Part shown: piece by piece, positions 44,110-57,772 of the stretch
How positions within the stretch are numbered: the first letter of the stretch is position 1
Layout of the letters: each line of letters starts with the position of its first letter
Assembly: GCA_004794785.1 (NCBI GenBank)
Contig: SJOL01006400.1
Location: 60,995-124,994 of the forward strand
Length of the DNA: 64,000 bases
From: Opisthorchis felineus
Taxonomy: Eukaryota > Platyhelminthes > Trematoda > Opisthorchiida > Opisthorchiidae
Direction: 5' to 3'
The notes under the pieces: generated by a model
The model's input: the letters and a program-made list of their open reading frames with translations, nothing else
Database searches by the model: none
Told to the model about the DNA's origin: nothing
Translations under genes and position numbers: made by a program

Positions 44110-44925
44110 AGGGCTGGCGGAAAGCGAAGTGCTAAGCGGGCCCGCACGATGGCGTGATCAGAGTCCAGTTGCATACCCCAGAAGGAACGATAATCCTTAA
44201 CTGAGTCTCTCCGTCGGTAACTGATAGCCATATGGTCCAATTGAGTCCACGACTGTCTTGTGGTAGGTGGCCTCCAAGTAACTCGGTGTGAGCGTCTGTG
44301 TTGGAAGTTCGTACTGGCCAGGAACAGACGATGATCTGCACACAACTGAAGAAGTCGCTCCCCATTATCCGTATCGATCCAAATCTACCACCTAACTGTG
44401 CTTCTTCCGGACTTAGTCGTCCAACTTGGGCATTCATATCACCCGCCAGGATTACTATATCCGTCCTTCTTGCCGACCGAAGCAGTCGTGACGGATCTTG
44501 ATAAAACTGGTCCTTCTCAGTCTCAGAACTGCTATCTGTTGGGGCGTATGCTGATACGACAAACAAACACCGTTTACCGCATCGACCTGCGTTAATCTTA
44601 ATTGAGCCAGACAACCGCACAGCGCAAAGGCGACTGTTTACTGGGATCCAGTCCAGTAAGGCGCTTTCAGCCTTGGGGCTGAGTGCAACTCCCACACCGT
44701 AGATACCATGAGCCATTGCGTCAGGATTACCGGATGCCCAAAGAGTGAAATGTGGAGCATCTGGGCTCGTCCTAAGCGGCTTGAGGAGCATGACTGAAGT
44801 GGGGTCTTGTATGCGTGTTTCGGAGACACAACATACATCGATAGAGAGGGAAAGCAAGGTTTCAGCAAAGAATGCCTGTTACCCAATTTGACATAGAGTA
44901 CGGACATTGAAGGCTGCAACGTGTA
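44110..44925 (-). pseudogene. LINE AP endonuclease domain (frameshifted)
   Basis: Motifs in order on the minus strand: FNVRTLCQIG followed by an in-frame stop, VCCVSETRIQD, SAYAPTD, GDMNAQVG, then a change of frame between about 44390 and 44340, then QLDHMAIS and DSDHAIV (catalytic His region, 44154-44162). These are the conserved blocks of exonuclease/endonuclease/phosphatase-fold LINE nucleases. One stop and one frameshift disable it. Confidence 0.8.
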
Positions 44926-45149
44926 TCAGTTCTTTTGAGGTTAGTAGGTGATTATTTTGGTTTATTTTTTGGGCGATGGTTGAGACGCGGAACAGTGGCT
45001 AGGGGATTGGCAGATGGGTTGATTGCAGTGTATTGTAGGATGGGTTTGGAGGGAGTGAGGGAGAAGGCCGGTGAGCGAAGAGCTGCAAGGGCAAATGATA
45101 CTTCCCGGTTGCCCAGGCCGAAGAAGGGGGTTTAGTTGAGGTACCCACC

Positions 45150-45310
45150 GTTGAGCCTTTGACTCAAAAGTCTGACCCACAAGGCAGTGGCAGGGTTTTG
45201 TTCGGAGACCCTGCCCCCAGCCTCTTACTCAAGGGTCTGAGGCTGTTAGGGTTTTCTTGGGGGACCCTTCCCGGAGCCAATGACTCAATAGTCTGACTCA
45301 CTTGGCTGTA
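45150..45310. repeat. Three imperfect tandem repeats (56-65 bp spacing) in the LINE 5' region
   Basis: The block (g/c)agcc-tttgactca-aa-gtctga occurs near 45153, 45218 and 45274, each followed by a (g/c)-rich stretch with ccctgcc or cccttcc. Placed just upstream of the LINE ORF on the minus strand. Such internal repeats are common in LINE 5' UTRs. Confidence 0.6.
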
Positions 45311-45835
45311 GGGGGCCAACCTGGCCCGGGGGCGCAGGGATTAGGGTATTACTGTCTCACTCCTGATGCGGCTGCGCACAGCAGGTGTCTTTTGAACAGC
45401 ACCGGACTCTTTGGTCTTAAGAGTATTTCGACGGTATTGAATAATGCGCCGGCGGTCACGGTCAACCGTTGGGTGATCGGAGTGTGCTGTTTTTAGGGCC
45501 GATCTTTTCTAACCCGTCCTTCCTCGGGGGAAGGTAGCAACGCTGCTTCCGTAAATATGGACGTGCTGGTCGCCTGGGGGAAACGCCCTACTGCCTTCAC
45601 ACTCCTATCGCAGAGGACAGTACGACTTTACTACCAGACAGCCTCGTAATACGATTACTCGCAATACGGGGACTCGCTGTTCTTCGTCGGGCTGCTCCCC
45701 ATTGGCCTTCCTGGTATGGTTGAACCTTTAGGAACTGAGTTCCAGCCAGTATAGCTCGCAGGATCATTGCAGCACAGAAGCCCGACTATCACGGCAAGGT
45801 GACAGCTTAAGGTCGGGACAGTGCTGATTACTGGA

Positions 45836-47726
45836 TCAGGTCAACTGGAGTACTCCAACTAGGTTTGCCTGTTTGCATAACTGAGAGCACGCCTTCTAGT
45901 GCAGGTTGCTCCCTTCGTTCCCAGCGTATCCGTGCGTATGGCTTAGGAGAGACGGAAACTACCTTACACATCACTCTGAAGGCTATATTGGCATCTGGCG
46001 TGTGACTTGTCTCCACTAGATGAGCACAATAGACCACTTGAGTGAACATATGCCGTTTCCTAGGAGTCAGGCTGTGCTCACGGATGCGAATAGAAACCCG
46101 ACGGATCGCTCGATCAAATTAGGAAACGCCAATAACGTACCATGGAGATGATCAACAACATCATATTATCCTTGTCCAAAATGATGAGAGGACAACTTTT
46201 CAAAGAACTAAACTGAGTAGCTCTCATCCACCGACATGTACCGTGAAACCGCCCACAAAAGGCTACCATCAACCTGTCTGTTCGGATCATCGTTCAATAA
46301 AAATCACACTAGAAAAGCCAATCGTGAAAGATCGGAACCGATAGATCAGTTTTAACTTTCCAATTGGTCACGATTTCTACAAACTGGACACCAGTGGAAA
46401 ATGATGAAACGCCAATGAAGAACATCACTTTATCTTCAGTTTGCACTGACTTTTATGATCTCCAGGAATTTGAGTATATTCTTGATGGTATATTGAACAA
46501 TCCACACGGTGCCTGCGTGGTACGGTGGGCTTACGTGGAAAGCATAGGGTGAATCGGTGTTGTTTGATGGTTGCTGATGGTCCGTCACAGCTGAAGCGTG
46601 GTTTTTGGTGCGGTACTCTCCCCCCTCCCTTATGAGGGTCGCCACTCGGTGCAATCTAAACTGTTCTTAATTTGGGTTTATTACTCACTTAAAGGTTTAA
46701 CCCAAAACGAAGCCAGAATCTAACAGGAATGGGAGAACTTTATGGTTATCACTAGGTTAGGGATTTCAAAAAAGGCCAACATCGTACACGTTGCGGGTCT
46801 TTAAGTCGCTCTGTCTTCCTTCGTTTTGACGCACATATTGGTTCTTTTTGGTGAAAGACAAACAATTCTGTGGAGCAGCCGTCGGTGAAAACACTCTTGT
46901 CATCTCACAGACCGAACAAATAACGAGGTGCTGTCAGTCGCAAAGTGACCATAATTCTTCGTGTCGTGATCTGTTTTGCTGAGGAAAACTCGGCCCACCT
47001 TGTTTTACCTAGCATTCGGATTGAGACAAAGGTTCCAGATGAAACTGCAGACCAATCGCACGGCGATTATTCTGTTAACGCCTAGTTTGTGTTCTGGCTG
47101 TAAAGCGCTTCCCCGCTCGAATACTGTAAGACTCAAATCTTAGGAGAAAATGACTCAGTTGAAGGTGTCTTGGAAACAGGGAATAATGTTTCCACGATGT
47201 AGAAGAATCAGAGTCGTCACAAGTGTTTCTTTCTGTGGGTGTAAAGCGTTCTTCCCTCGCATAATGGGTAATTCACACTGAGTCTTAATCGAGGGTTTCT
47301 TGTAAACAAGAATTACTGCTTTCATAAGGTAAAAAAGTCGGGAGTCGTCTAAGCCGTTTCCTTCTTCGATGTACATTTTAGATGAAGGTTTCATAAGGAG
47401 GAAATACCGTATGACTGGCCGTTTGATTCGAATACTGCCGAGTAGTCGTTGATCCTCCGGAGGAAACTGATAATCATGGATTTGCTAATTAACTGAATTT
47501 CAATCGATGATGTGGTCATATTTCGGACTGGCCAGCCACAAGAGGCTCTTTGGACTTATGTGAACCCTAGGCGAACGTAAAGGGATTCCAGACACCAGCT
47601 GTCCAATAATGGTTAGCGAATTCGTAATCTTGAGGTCAATAGTCTGAAACTGCTATCCAACTTTTTCCTTTACAGAAAAGCTGAATTCTCCATTGTTAAT
47701 AGACTTACCGCTGCCTTTTGATGTAG
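45836..47726. other. No gene recognised
   Basis: Only short open frames on both strands without motifs or paired splice sites. No beta-propeller (FG-GAP) exon was seen, although one would be expected upstream if the next segments belong to an integrin alpha gene. Confidence 0.4.
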
Positions 47727-47810
47727 GCCCCGATATCTACCGCCCTGTTACCTTGAACATTGTGCATCTGGAGCATTACGGAAGTTATTTTAGATTTCTC
47801 ATCCGAATCG
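47727..47810 (+). CDS. Candidate exon, unrecognised or integrin alpha-like
   Basis: 84 nt between a gatgtag acceptor and a gtagcc donor, phase 1 at both ends, reading PDIYRPVTLNIVHLEHYG and then SYFRFLIRI. The YRPVTLNI part resembles the RPV-I strand that opens the integrin alpha thigh domain after the propeller. Weak, because it is short and the flanking exons are not linked by phase. Confidence 0.3.
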
Positions 47811-49307
47811 GTAGCCGAGTCGTTGATGGCCTCGGTTCCGTTTAGGTTAGATTCTCAAGCCACATTCCTCGAGAGTGATTCGCAAATGAAAAATGGTCTG
47901 TTCGCAAGACAAAAACACTTAGCAATGTATAAGTGGACAGAGTTCAGACTAGACCCCACGAACAGTTAGATATCAGTTCGTATCTGGATGCGAGTAAAAC
48001 CAGTAGGTGGTGGCTGCATTCCACTGTTTGGGGTACCGACAGTCGCTTTGAGCCGAGCTGTCTGCATACCTTCAGAACCGTGTAAATTTGGTTTATTGCA
48101 CCGCCTCTTTTTCGTTTTACTTGTTGGAAGATAAGGTCAGTTTGAAACTGTGAGTAACTGTTGATACACACCTCTACTTAGTGTGAGGTTCAACCCCACA
48201 AGAAAGATTCTCCAGCATTACCACGGCGGACCGATATACATCGCTCACGAACGACTAGATTTATCTTTTCCTTGGTGTGGTGCCTTTTGTGAGGCTGTGT
48301 TAACTGTGAAACACCCGCTTTACAGTCATAGTCGGTTTCGCCACTATCCATAGCAATCTGCTAATCCATGCAGAAAACACCGAACAAACTCGTTCTCTGA
48401 GTTTTGATGCCGATAAACATTGGCTTGGAGGAACCTCGAATTAGATTTGTTTTTTCTTCTGACTGATTTCCGCATGATCAGCTTATGTCATGGTGATTCA
48501 CGTACAGTTTGTTGTCTTGTAAAACTCTTCATAATTCTCTTCATGAAACAAACCTACAAAAGAACACTGTTGTCGATTCACTATTTTTTGACGAGAGCAT
48601 GGTTATTTTCTTCACTTAGTTCCACGGCTTCAGTAGACTTCAGACCTCAATTGATCAACATCCGGTGAAGTCTATGTTTTTTACTCAGTCATCTCACGCA
48701 CACTAAGCTTTCAGTGTTAATATCTGCTTTTATGTGAAGCCGTTATCCAAAAACGGCGAAATACAGCTGGATCAACAACCTCACCACTGGGTGTTCACCT
48801 GTTCATCTAATGCCCGAATTTATAACGTTGACTCGAGCAACTGAAGCAGCCTTCATTGAACTCGTATTCTTCGGTTAAGGTATGAAGACTGCATGTTATG
48901 ACACTTCAAATGATCAACCTCATTGACCAGCGCCACCAGGGATAACCAATGCTGTTAAAATTGGCGTCCGAAAATCGTGTTTTACCATAGCTCGACAGCT
49001 GTCAACTTACTACTTGATACTATTCTCCTCTGACTGACCACCCTGTGTAAATGTATCCCTTACCTGGATGGCCATTCACTGTCCTTTCGGCACTTAATGT
49101 CAACTGCTTGAACGTCACCGTGGCCCATTGGGTTTTGTACGCTGGGTGCCTGTGTTACAAAACCTCAGCCTTCTGTTAATTAGTCATCAGGTCATGATTA
49201 TTCCATGCATACCTGAACACGTCCACACCGATCACTTTCCGATTTCTCATGTAGCAGTAAATTGCCTTTACCATTTTATATTAAAATGAATTATTTCATC
49301 ATTTTAG

Positions 49308-49865
49308 ATGGAAATCGATGTGTGCCTTGATCCAAGGACGAATGACTCCTTCAATTCAACCGTGTCTCGCACACACAAACGTAAATCTGTCATGTGCAGA
49401 CGTTTTGTGTTCGCCGTTGTTCATCTTGCCCACCAGAAACTCAATCCGACCGAATTGGATACACGCCTGAATCCGCCTACCCCTCTACAACTTTGCTTTG
49501 CAATGCGTCGATCAATCGATTCATCGATCACAGACAATTACGGTGACCTTTCCGGGGCACGTATACTTAGCTATGACCTGTTGTTGTGCCGCAAAAATCC
49601 GGCTACCGACACACATTTGAAAACACAGAACCTTACCTGGTCATTAGTTTTATCCGTTCCGGGACCTAATATTCCACAATTGCTCAGTTCACTGAGTTTT
49701 ATAACTGCTCAGGGCGGTGGGGATGAACTGCTGGGATTGTTGCTTGATTCTACTGGACTGAACAAATCTGACTGCATATTGTACGTGGATGTGATTGGTG
49801 TTTACCGTACATTGTTCGAACTACCTCTTGACCATTTTGTAGAGAAAAGAACTATTGAAAGCTGA
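49308..49865 (+). CDS. Candidate exon, possibly integrin alpha thigh/leg region
   Basis: Open frame of 185 codons starting right after a tttcatcattttag acceptor; the longest motif-bearing open frame in the right half. It reads EIDVCLDP..., CRRFVFAVVHLAHQKLN, LQLCFAMRRSID, then DLSGARILSYDLLL. The order V-x-C ... R-R-x-F ... C ... D-LS-x-x-I-x-Y-x-L is like an integrin alpha thigh domain. The exon 3' end is uncertain (gtagag near 49838 or gtggat near 49785). Alternatively a chance frame. Confidence 0.4.
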   Translation: MEIDVCLDPRTNDSFNSTVSRTHKRKSVMCRRFVFAVVHLAHQKLNPTELDTRLNPPTPLQLCFAMRRSIDSSITDNYGDLSGARILSYDLLLCRKNPATDTHLKTQNLTWSLVLSVPGPNIPQLLSSLSFITAQGGGDELLGLLLDSTGLNKSDCILYVDVIGVYRTLFELPLDHFVEKRTIES

Positions 49866-52800
49866 TTAACTCTAGACTTTTGTCCAAACTTTGGGGTTGG
49901 GTTGTAGTTGCAAATGAGTAAATATCCTAATCTCCAGGCCTACATAGTTGAGGTCTCGTTCACTCGGTCAACTTAGCAACAGATCCTAATCTACGAAACT
50001 CGCAGGTCTTTAGTATCAATACGCACAACATTGACTGCATAATCTGATCAGGTATATCCACCCCGAGAAGTGGATTTTAGGGATTCCCATCCGTGGCGTA
50101 GCAGGCAAGTAGTTACCAACATAGCAAACATAGCCTAAAGGAAATAACTTGAACTAGAAAAGCTGACGGGAGCCGAAATCAATAACATGCCGGTTAAGTG
50201 GTAGATCTGATAAATAAGGAGAGGTTACGAAAACACTGTTTCGATAGCGTCCCTTCTGATAATTACAGCTATAAAATGTGCAATAGGGTTACAAGGGTGC
50301 CGAAAGTTTACAACAGGTCTCAAACAAGGGCATTACCTAATTTGTTTGTTTGCTGGTGACTGTAATTGGTGGGTTGAGACAGTCTCAAGGTCTTCACGTG
50401 CCTGTTTTGTTGAAACCGGGATGGGTCAAACAACCTAATTATAATCGCTTCATCTGTTTCCAATCTTCTTTGGCACATGGCTTAAGAACGATCTGGTGGC
50501 ACTCGGTAGATCGCCGTGAACGATTCCACCGGATTGAACTGGTGGTGTGAGCGGCGATCATACTGGTCACGTACTTGGCCAGTCCAGTTCTCAAGCAGCT
50601 TGGTTTGTGCGCATGAATTCTGTCTAACGGTCAAAGGGTCGTCCGACCAAGTTTGCTGAACATATTCAAAAAGATGAATAAATCATGGTTGGTGGATCAC
50701 GTACCGGTAACCTATCCTTGAGGTTGGCGTGGGGCAGTGGATCACTGCTGAAGGGTACCTTTAATCGGTTTGCATTGAACTTCTTTTTCAAGGTAGAGAT
50801 CCGACGATGGTTTAGCGTCCCGAAAGGCATGTCGCGTCTAAAGGGAATGCTGATTTTTGAGGTGTTTCCTCAATAAATTATTCGGATATCCGTTTTCATC
50901 TGGATTTTAGGGATTAGCTGCAGTTCGGTATCGACGCTATCACCGGTGCAGACTCTATGGACTTTGACTATAGCTAGACATTTTATTAACTCTCTCTTGC
51001 ATTTCCTGTCCATAAAGCAGTGGAAATTGGTGTACCGGTTAGACATTATAGATTTCTGAAATATTCTCCTCCTAAGTGACCCGTCTTGTCTCCTTATCAG
51101 TGCAGCATCCTGAAACTATAACTTGTTATCGGTTTCCTTGACTTCCTTTCCAGTGAAGCTGAGTGCAGTGCGAGCAGATCAAAAGACCCAAGGAGCTTTG
51201 TCGTCATCACGCCAGATGATAAATATATCGTGCATATAACGTTTACAAAACGGTAGTTGTTTAACGACTGCTTTTAAAAATGTACTCAAGTTTGCTCACA
51301 AAAATATCAGCTGCTTCGGACTCGGAGTGATCGGGTACGTGATCAGTTTGGTCGTCGCTCATCTGATCGATACCAACCACCAGATCAATTCGATGTAATG
51401 CCTCATCGGGTACCACCGGGTACCACCAAATCGTCCTTAGGTCGTGCATCAAAAAGCATCGAGAACAGATGGCATCAGTGGTTGCTGTTTGTTCAGTGTA
51501 TCACTGACAACGATGCATGTAGGTCTTGAAACTGTATGAGACTTGTATGAAAGCACTGAGCAACAAACTCGGTCGGATGGATAACTGCCGCCTCCTTGAA
51601 TAGGAAACTCACGACTCAATTCGTTAGTGGCTAATGAAACTAACAAACAAAGCTCAGTCACGCGGTCAGTGGCGTTCCTGCTTCAAACCTATGGCCATCA
51701 GTGCGTAGCTGTCCACCTTCCCGTTTCTGTAGCCAACTAGCTTAGTGTTCCATCGCCTGCAGTATCCGGCTGTATCTCCTGCCCTCCGTTTTCCGGTGAC
51801 TGAAACTGTAGCAGCTGGAACTGACGTGATCTTGGTTTATAGCTGGTAGGCTAAACTGAACTGAAGCAGTTCAGCTGTAGTGGCGTTTATGCATACACTA
51901 GTAGAACTGACAGAAGGGTTGAAACACGACCAAAACAGAACGTGTCCATGAAACTCTGTACCGCGTCAGCTAACCGTAACCCAACTGTGTTCAAATCTTG
52001 TGTCAAACCGTCGATCGCCGGGCATCTATTTTTCACAAAACACAGCTAAACCCTACTTATGGTCTTATCAAGAAACAGATGGCTACGCAGATAAAACATT
52101 CTTTAGGCCATACTGAGTAAGTATTTTAAGCCTCTCTTCTAGGTTCGGATAGATCCGAAAGTTATTTTGAGTCTGCGGTCGTTTTATCGATTGATTTAGA
52201 CCAATAGAAATGATACAAACTATACCCTATTGTTTCCCATACAGTTTTAGGCGTTTTGCGGCGGAAGGGTGTGTACTATATCATTCAAAAGCTCAGTGAC
52301 AGTTTTAACGTCTGGTTGAAGATATCCAGCCAGTTTTCTCCGTAGTTTATTTGTTTTGCCGATTTCACAGCAAAATCAAAAGTTTGCTCAACGCACATTC
52401 TATCCGGATATCAGTAGTCCGTTTTCGTCTACCCTAATGGAACAGCGCATGATAACCGCATTCCCATGATTGGTCTTGTTCTGGTTCGTTTATCGTCTGG
52501 GAAAATAAGACTAATTAGGGGAATTGGAGCTCATCTGTTTGGTTCTTTTGTCCTATACAACCAGAGGTACTTCACTGTACAATCGGTCGAATAGACTTAC
52601 GAGATAAACCTTATTGCGACCAGTAAAAGACGCCGCGGTATGGTCTTTCGATGCACACAAGGTAGTATTAGTGTTGCACTCGGAGAGGTCGGTTTGGGTC
52701 TAATTGTTCTACCGATTACGCTGTCTAATTGCATCATTAGTATATTCGGGTTTGCTATCGAATAAATGTATGGAGAGTCTGCTGAACCTCCAACCAATCA

Positions 52801-54300
52801 ATCTGTTCAACTGAGATTATGCCACTGATAGAGACTCTTCTGTTGCTATTTTCCCATCTGAATACCTTCATTTTCAACTATGTGACAAATTGCACCTTTT
52901 GTAGTCGCTTACTTTGTGACAGGTGACGTCTAACTTCACGGAAGCTGTAGTGTAATCGTCCCTCGTGGGGAAGAGGGAAGACAGTGTCTGACATGGAACC
53001 ATTCATCATGCTTCATTGCGTGTGACCGTACATGCCGGATGGCTGAATGTTTATTGCATGCAAGCTATAGGCTTGTTTTTAAGGCAGGGCTAGAGAGTGA
53101 CTGATTAAGCCTCCCTCTGTCGAGGCATCTGTCACAGTCATGTTACATAGTGGTCCTTACAACTGTTTTTTCCACTTAGCGGTTTATCACAAAGTCAGAC
53201 AAGAGGGTCCACAGGTATTAAGCGTACCTCTTCCCAGTTATGATACTCGGTCCGAACTAGCCCACACTTGTCGGAAGATAAATCGGTCTCGAACTTCAGA
53301 CTCTCCCTCAGACACGTGTCACCTGATTGCTTCGAGTCCTGATCATCTAGCCTTGACATCATATTCTACATGACCATTTATGATTCTCATAAACAATTAA
53401 AAAACGACAAAAATCCTTTTTTTCATCAAAAAGGACTTTCGAAAATATTTGGCGTTAGGATGCCTTACTATCAGCACAGAGATATCAATGGCAGAGAAGC
53501 TAGGGGCACGAGTGGTCTGTCAACTACAGCTGGTGTCCTCCTGAGAGACCTATATGGTTCAGTAATTGTTCGGTGAACCACACAATGGCCTTCCCTTGAA
53601 CGTTATCCCTTCTTATGGGGACAAGTGCATATGACGTGTTTGTGGTCGCCTCCACTGTCATGTTCTCCTAGTTTGTGCACACAATTCAACAGGTTTGTCG
53701 TGGTTCTCCCTTCTCGAGTTGCTTATTTCAAAACAAAACAGTCGTTAGTTATGCAATGTAACTTGCCGAGGGCTCAACCGTATCTAATGAGTTGGCGTCC
53801 GTTTTCGGATATTTTTTTGATTTATGTATTTCGACAGAATATCCGAGAGTGAATAGAAAGAGGCAGTCACAGAGTTTTCAGTATGACCAATTAATGGTTC
53901 ATACTGCTCCCAGCAGTTGGGGACAAGCAAACAACTGAATCGCATAGCTCTTGAAAAGGTCAGGCCAAAGCCGCTCATGATTTACGCCAAGGGCAAAGCT
54001 TTATGCCTAGGTTTAGTTAGTGCGCACTTGTTTTTAAGGATATCGCTGGCAGAAATCAACTTACAAACTTAAAGCACTCAACTTTTGAGCACCTATTCTT
54101 GGTTCGGTTGAGTCGCTGGCTTGCACCACTAATTAGCCCAACTCAAATGCCAGTTGTGTGCCTAGCAGGGGTCCGATTTGATTTGTCGTTTAAGGATAGT
54201 CGTGGACACGACTATCGACTGTCTCCAGACACTCGAGTATTGTGGACTCATCTCTTCCCATAGCTTTTCCCTCTGTAAGTGCTAGGCGTCTGCCAGTAAC
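49866..54300. other. Intron or intergenic DNA, nothing firm
   Basis: No recognisable domain. An open frame at 53140-53373 (SGPYNCFFHLAVYHK...) follows a possible acceptor but has no similarity I recognise. Confidence 0.35.
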
Positions 54301-54349
54301 CGTTCGTTTTTAAACAGTCAGCGTAAGCACTGCCGGAGCTGCAATTCAG

Positions 54350-54500
54350 TCGCCTAGTTCAGTAACGCTCTTGCGCTTGCGTTATCCGGCGCTGTGCCAA
54401 GAATTAGTCAATCACATAACTGTCGAGCACCAGATCAAACCAGCTCTTACTTCGTCGACTTGTTCTGTGCCCCAGACTCCCAGTATTAACAATTCCGGTA
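54350..54500 (+). CDS. Weak candidate exon
   Basis: Open from a caattcag acceptor to a gtacga donor, reading VTLLRLRYPALCQELVNHI and on to SINNS. Canonical splice dinucleotides and a clean frame, but no recognised family. Could be part of the same gene as 49308-49865. Confidence 0.2.
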
Positions 54501-56139
54501 CGATGGCTAGGTGGTGTGTTGAACTCCAGGATTTTGTTGGTTTATGCTCTCCTGTCCACAGAGCAAGCGTTCCATAGTTCTAGGCCCCCAAATGACAGAA
54601 ATGCCAACAATCCTCGTAGGCGAGTGATCTCTATTTTGCCGCTGTCTATACAGGAGAAACTTCGTAGCTGGTGCCTACTCACTTAATTTGGGACAGGGTG
54701 TCCTTTCCAGTTATCTCAAGTTACAGTTTATTAGTCGTTAGATACGATACCAAATATACCACCAATTGACCGTCAATTTAAGCATAAAAGGACTGCTAGA
54801 ATGCGCGCATGAAGCGAAGCTGGTAGAACCATACCCGTTGATCTGTCCTTCAAAATGACCAAACGTTGTTTACTCAAACTCTCTTGGCGCTGAAATAGCA
54901 TTGTGGTCGTAATCCTTGACTTCGATAGTGAAAAGTTATTCCGTATGGTGTTATGTGGTCCCTCACTCTGTCGGTGGCGCCATTCTGACCATCTAAAACA
55001 ATGTGCATGATACTGACCTTTTGAACATGTTGGGCTGCAAAGAAAACATATACACACAGTGTCTGTCTCAGTAGCGAAATGATCACATTTGTTTTGTACA
55101 TTCCGCTACGGAGATTTTCTGTCTCCCTTCATCTTTGAAACATTAATTTTCTTTCGAATTAGATGATAAACTACTGAGATGAACTGATAAGCTAACTTCT
55201 TATCACTGTATTGTGTCTGGGTGTTCTGTCAGCTGACCATAGAAAACAAACACCGATGGGCCGTAAATTACATTCGGCAGCATCAAACATACACAGACCC
55301 ATCCTTAACCAACAACAATCGAGATGAATAAACCAGTGACCAGCAACAAGATTGCAGAGTTTTATGGTTTTCGGATGTAAGGGTGTCCGTCAGTCGGTAA
55401 TGAACAAGCTAACCTGCGGTATTTTTCTGTTGCATCATGTGGACACACATTTTTGTGTCGACCGCATTGTAGCAAAAGATTCTTCTGAGTACAAAGCTCG
55501 AAGTGAGTTGAATTCATTCAGTTCATCGCTCTACATGACATGGAAAGTCACGCTGTGGTTTTCTAGCAGGTGATCGGCGGTATGAGAAATTGAGTCAAGT
55601 TCCGGATGGCTTTTTAAGTTCGTTTCCCAAGTTTACTACTTGTTCGCTTACAGCCTGGTGAAGTGAAATCGTGAAAACCTTTCACATACACACCAACGAA
55701 TGAAAATCCAGCACTGTTGATTATCAACGTACATTTTACAACAACCACATACTGGTCAATATTGTGTATATCATAGAGAGATTACTTGCATGGCATGTAA
55801 AAATAAGCCTAAAGAAACCGAAATTTCCTTGCGTATATTGGTCTGAGACTTCCAGATTCTCTTGAAGAATTTTTGACCATTTTAGTCCTTAGAGGATAAA
55901 ATTCTCTTATGCTGCTTAGCTTTAGACTAAGGGAGCGATGGGAACATGAATTCTACGAATGCCGCAACCACCTACAATTAATCAAAAATTGACCAGCAGG
56001 TTTCAAGCGTCCGTGACGCTACCTGACTCAGAATTCCTGACAGGCGGGTCAATCGGTTGGCACTGCGTCGTCGTTTGAGGAGTCGGGCTAACCAATAACA
56101 TCCCTCAAGCGTGAACACTCACGCCTGTTCAGACGTGAG

Positions 56140-56330
56140 AAATCACTTGGGTAGTGGTAACATGCCAGCCTCACCTGTCAGCTGTCCGGAGTTCAAACCC
56201 GGGCACGGCGAAGGGTATGCACTTTGGATTATCTCTAATAAGAGCGAAACTAGACTCCAGTGCTCCATTCCTTTTGTGTGGACTGGTGCAGGCATAAGTC
56301 CGTCGTTTCCTTTTCGTTGCGGTTACTCGA
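56140..56330 (+). mobile_element. Possible tRNA-like SINE head
   Basis: A-box-like tagtggtaaca and B-box-like ggagttcaaacccgggc about 40 bp apart, followed by a non-tRNA body. No second copy found in the window, so the call is weak. Confidence 0.3.
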
Positions 56331-57220
56331 TTTGAACTCCGGCTTGAATTTAGTTTGATTGTTATGCAAGCAGTTTTGGTGGATGGTGAAATAACACTTA
56401 TGACTCAAACACTTCAAACGAATTTATGGTGGCCGGTTTAGCTGGGATCTGTTTTTTGTGGGATCGCATGAACTATTGACATACCACAATGGTTTAGCCC
56501 ACGGTGGTGTTTTCCCACTTGAAATATTTTGCGACGTACTCAACTCCTGGGAACATCAGTGAAAAAGACATTATATTGCTAATGGGAGTGATAAATATCT
56601 GACATTGACATAGCACAAAATATCCATACAGCAGTGGGGTCGCTTGCAGGTGAGAAAAGTTGCTTTACTAAGATTGTGATTCTCACTATTTTAGATCCCG
56701 CTGGAAATTATAGGGATGATCTATTCGTATCGGTTGATATCATTTTGACGACTAGAAATGCTCTTCTCGCAAGGGTAAAGGGATATGTAATGGATAGATG
56801 ATTGATAGTCTCAAATCAGAATAATTTGTGACCAGTTAAGCAGATGATCAGGCCAGTCTATTTTAAAACTAATCCGTCTTTACTGTTATTTCTTTATGGG
56901 TTTTTAAAATTAGTTTCCCATCGGTGCGTTTTTGGAAAGACATGCCGGTTGATACGCATTAAAAATACCATCTAGATGTTTGTATTCTAATGGAACTCAT
57001 CGGAATGTTTGAAATTATAATCGTCAGTTGATTCAGTTCTGCATGACGCACTATAAATGGAGATGTTAAGTTGTTGCGGTCATACGGGATGGCCAGATTT
57101 TCAAACGTTGCCTTGTTTTCAACACATAAGAATTGATCAGCTCCTTCAAAATTACCCGTCATAAGCTCGTCAAATATCCCCTTCCTGTCATGTGACTTTG
57201 AGTTTTAATTGTCCATTCAG

Positions 57221-57406
57221 ATGCCGTCTGTCACCTTTTATGATACGATTCTTTGCTATTCGCATTCAGTCCCTCTTTTCAGAAGCGTGACTCACTTAAG
57301 CCAAAATTCCATCACCTTCAGCTCTAGAAAACTCTGGGAATTCACTTTCTCTGCCCGTAATTATACGGCTTACCGCGCACCCAACCCTTTGCGCGCGGAT
57401 TTGAAG
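57221..57406 (+). CDS. Weak candidate exon
   Basis: Begins after gtccattcag and stays open to a stop at 57407, with a possible donor (gtgatt) just before it. Reads PSVTFYDTILCYSHS, RKLWEFTFSARNYTAY and RAPNPLRADL. Secreted or extracellular in character (Cys, NYT sequon) but no family recognised. Confidence 0.25.
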
Positions 57407-57488
57407 TGATTTCCGATTTGCTGTTCACAACGATCCTTCAACTCAAGAACTGTATCGTCGTAATTGTCGTCAGGGAAGAACCGACTGA

Positions 57489-57530
57489 GAATGAATGAAT
57501 GAATGAATGAATGAATGAATGAATAAATGA
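57489..57530. repeat. (GAAT)n microsatellite
   Basis: About ten tandem gaat units with one aaat variant. Confidence 0.95.
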
Positions 57531-57772
57531 ATCGTTGTACCTTTTGAATTCTACTCAAAATGTAGAAGGAACTGCATTTCATTGTGTATTGAGCACCATA
57601 AATTCTTAATTTCCCAGCCCCGAAGAGCTTTACCTATTACGTGATTAACAGGGAACTGAAATGTTGATAGTCCATCTCAAGCATTGTCTCGGATATTTTT
57701 CAACAAATCAACCTCAACCGTATCATTCTAATCTATTTCCGTAACACCTCCAAACTGACTGATCAGTTGCAG

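Larger units (their letters stand above)
42066..45835 (-). mobile_element. Non-LTR retrotransposon (LINE, RTE/CR1-like), frameshifted, minus strand
   Basis: Reading right to left: a probable 5' UTR with short tandem repeats (about 44940-45835), an AP-type endonuclease (about 44110-44925), a connector, reverse transcriptase (about 42600-43700) and a C-terminal domain (42066 to about 42560) cut by the gap. Order and motifs are those of an APE-type LINE. Clade assignment (RTE versus CR1) is not resolved by eye. The coding region is split over at least four frames, so this copy cannot make a full protein. Confidence 0.85.
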
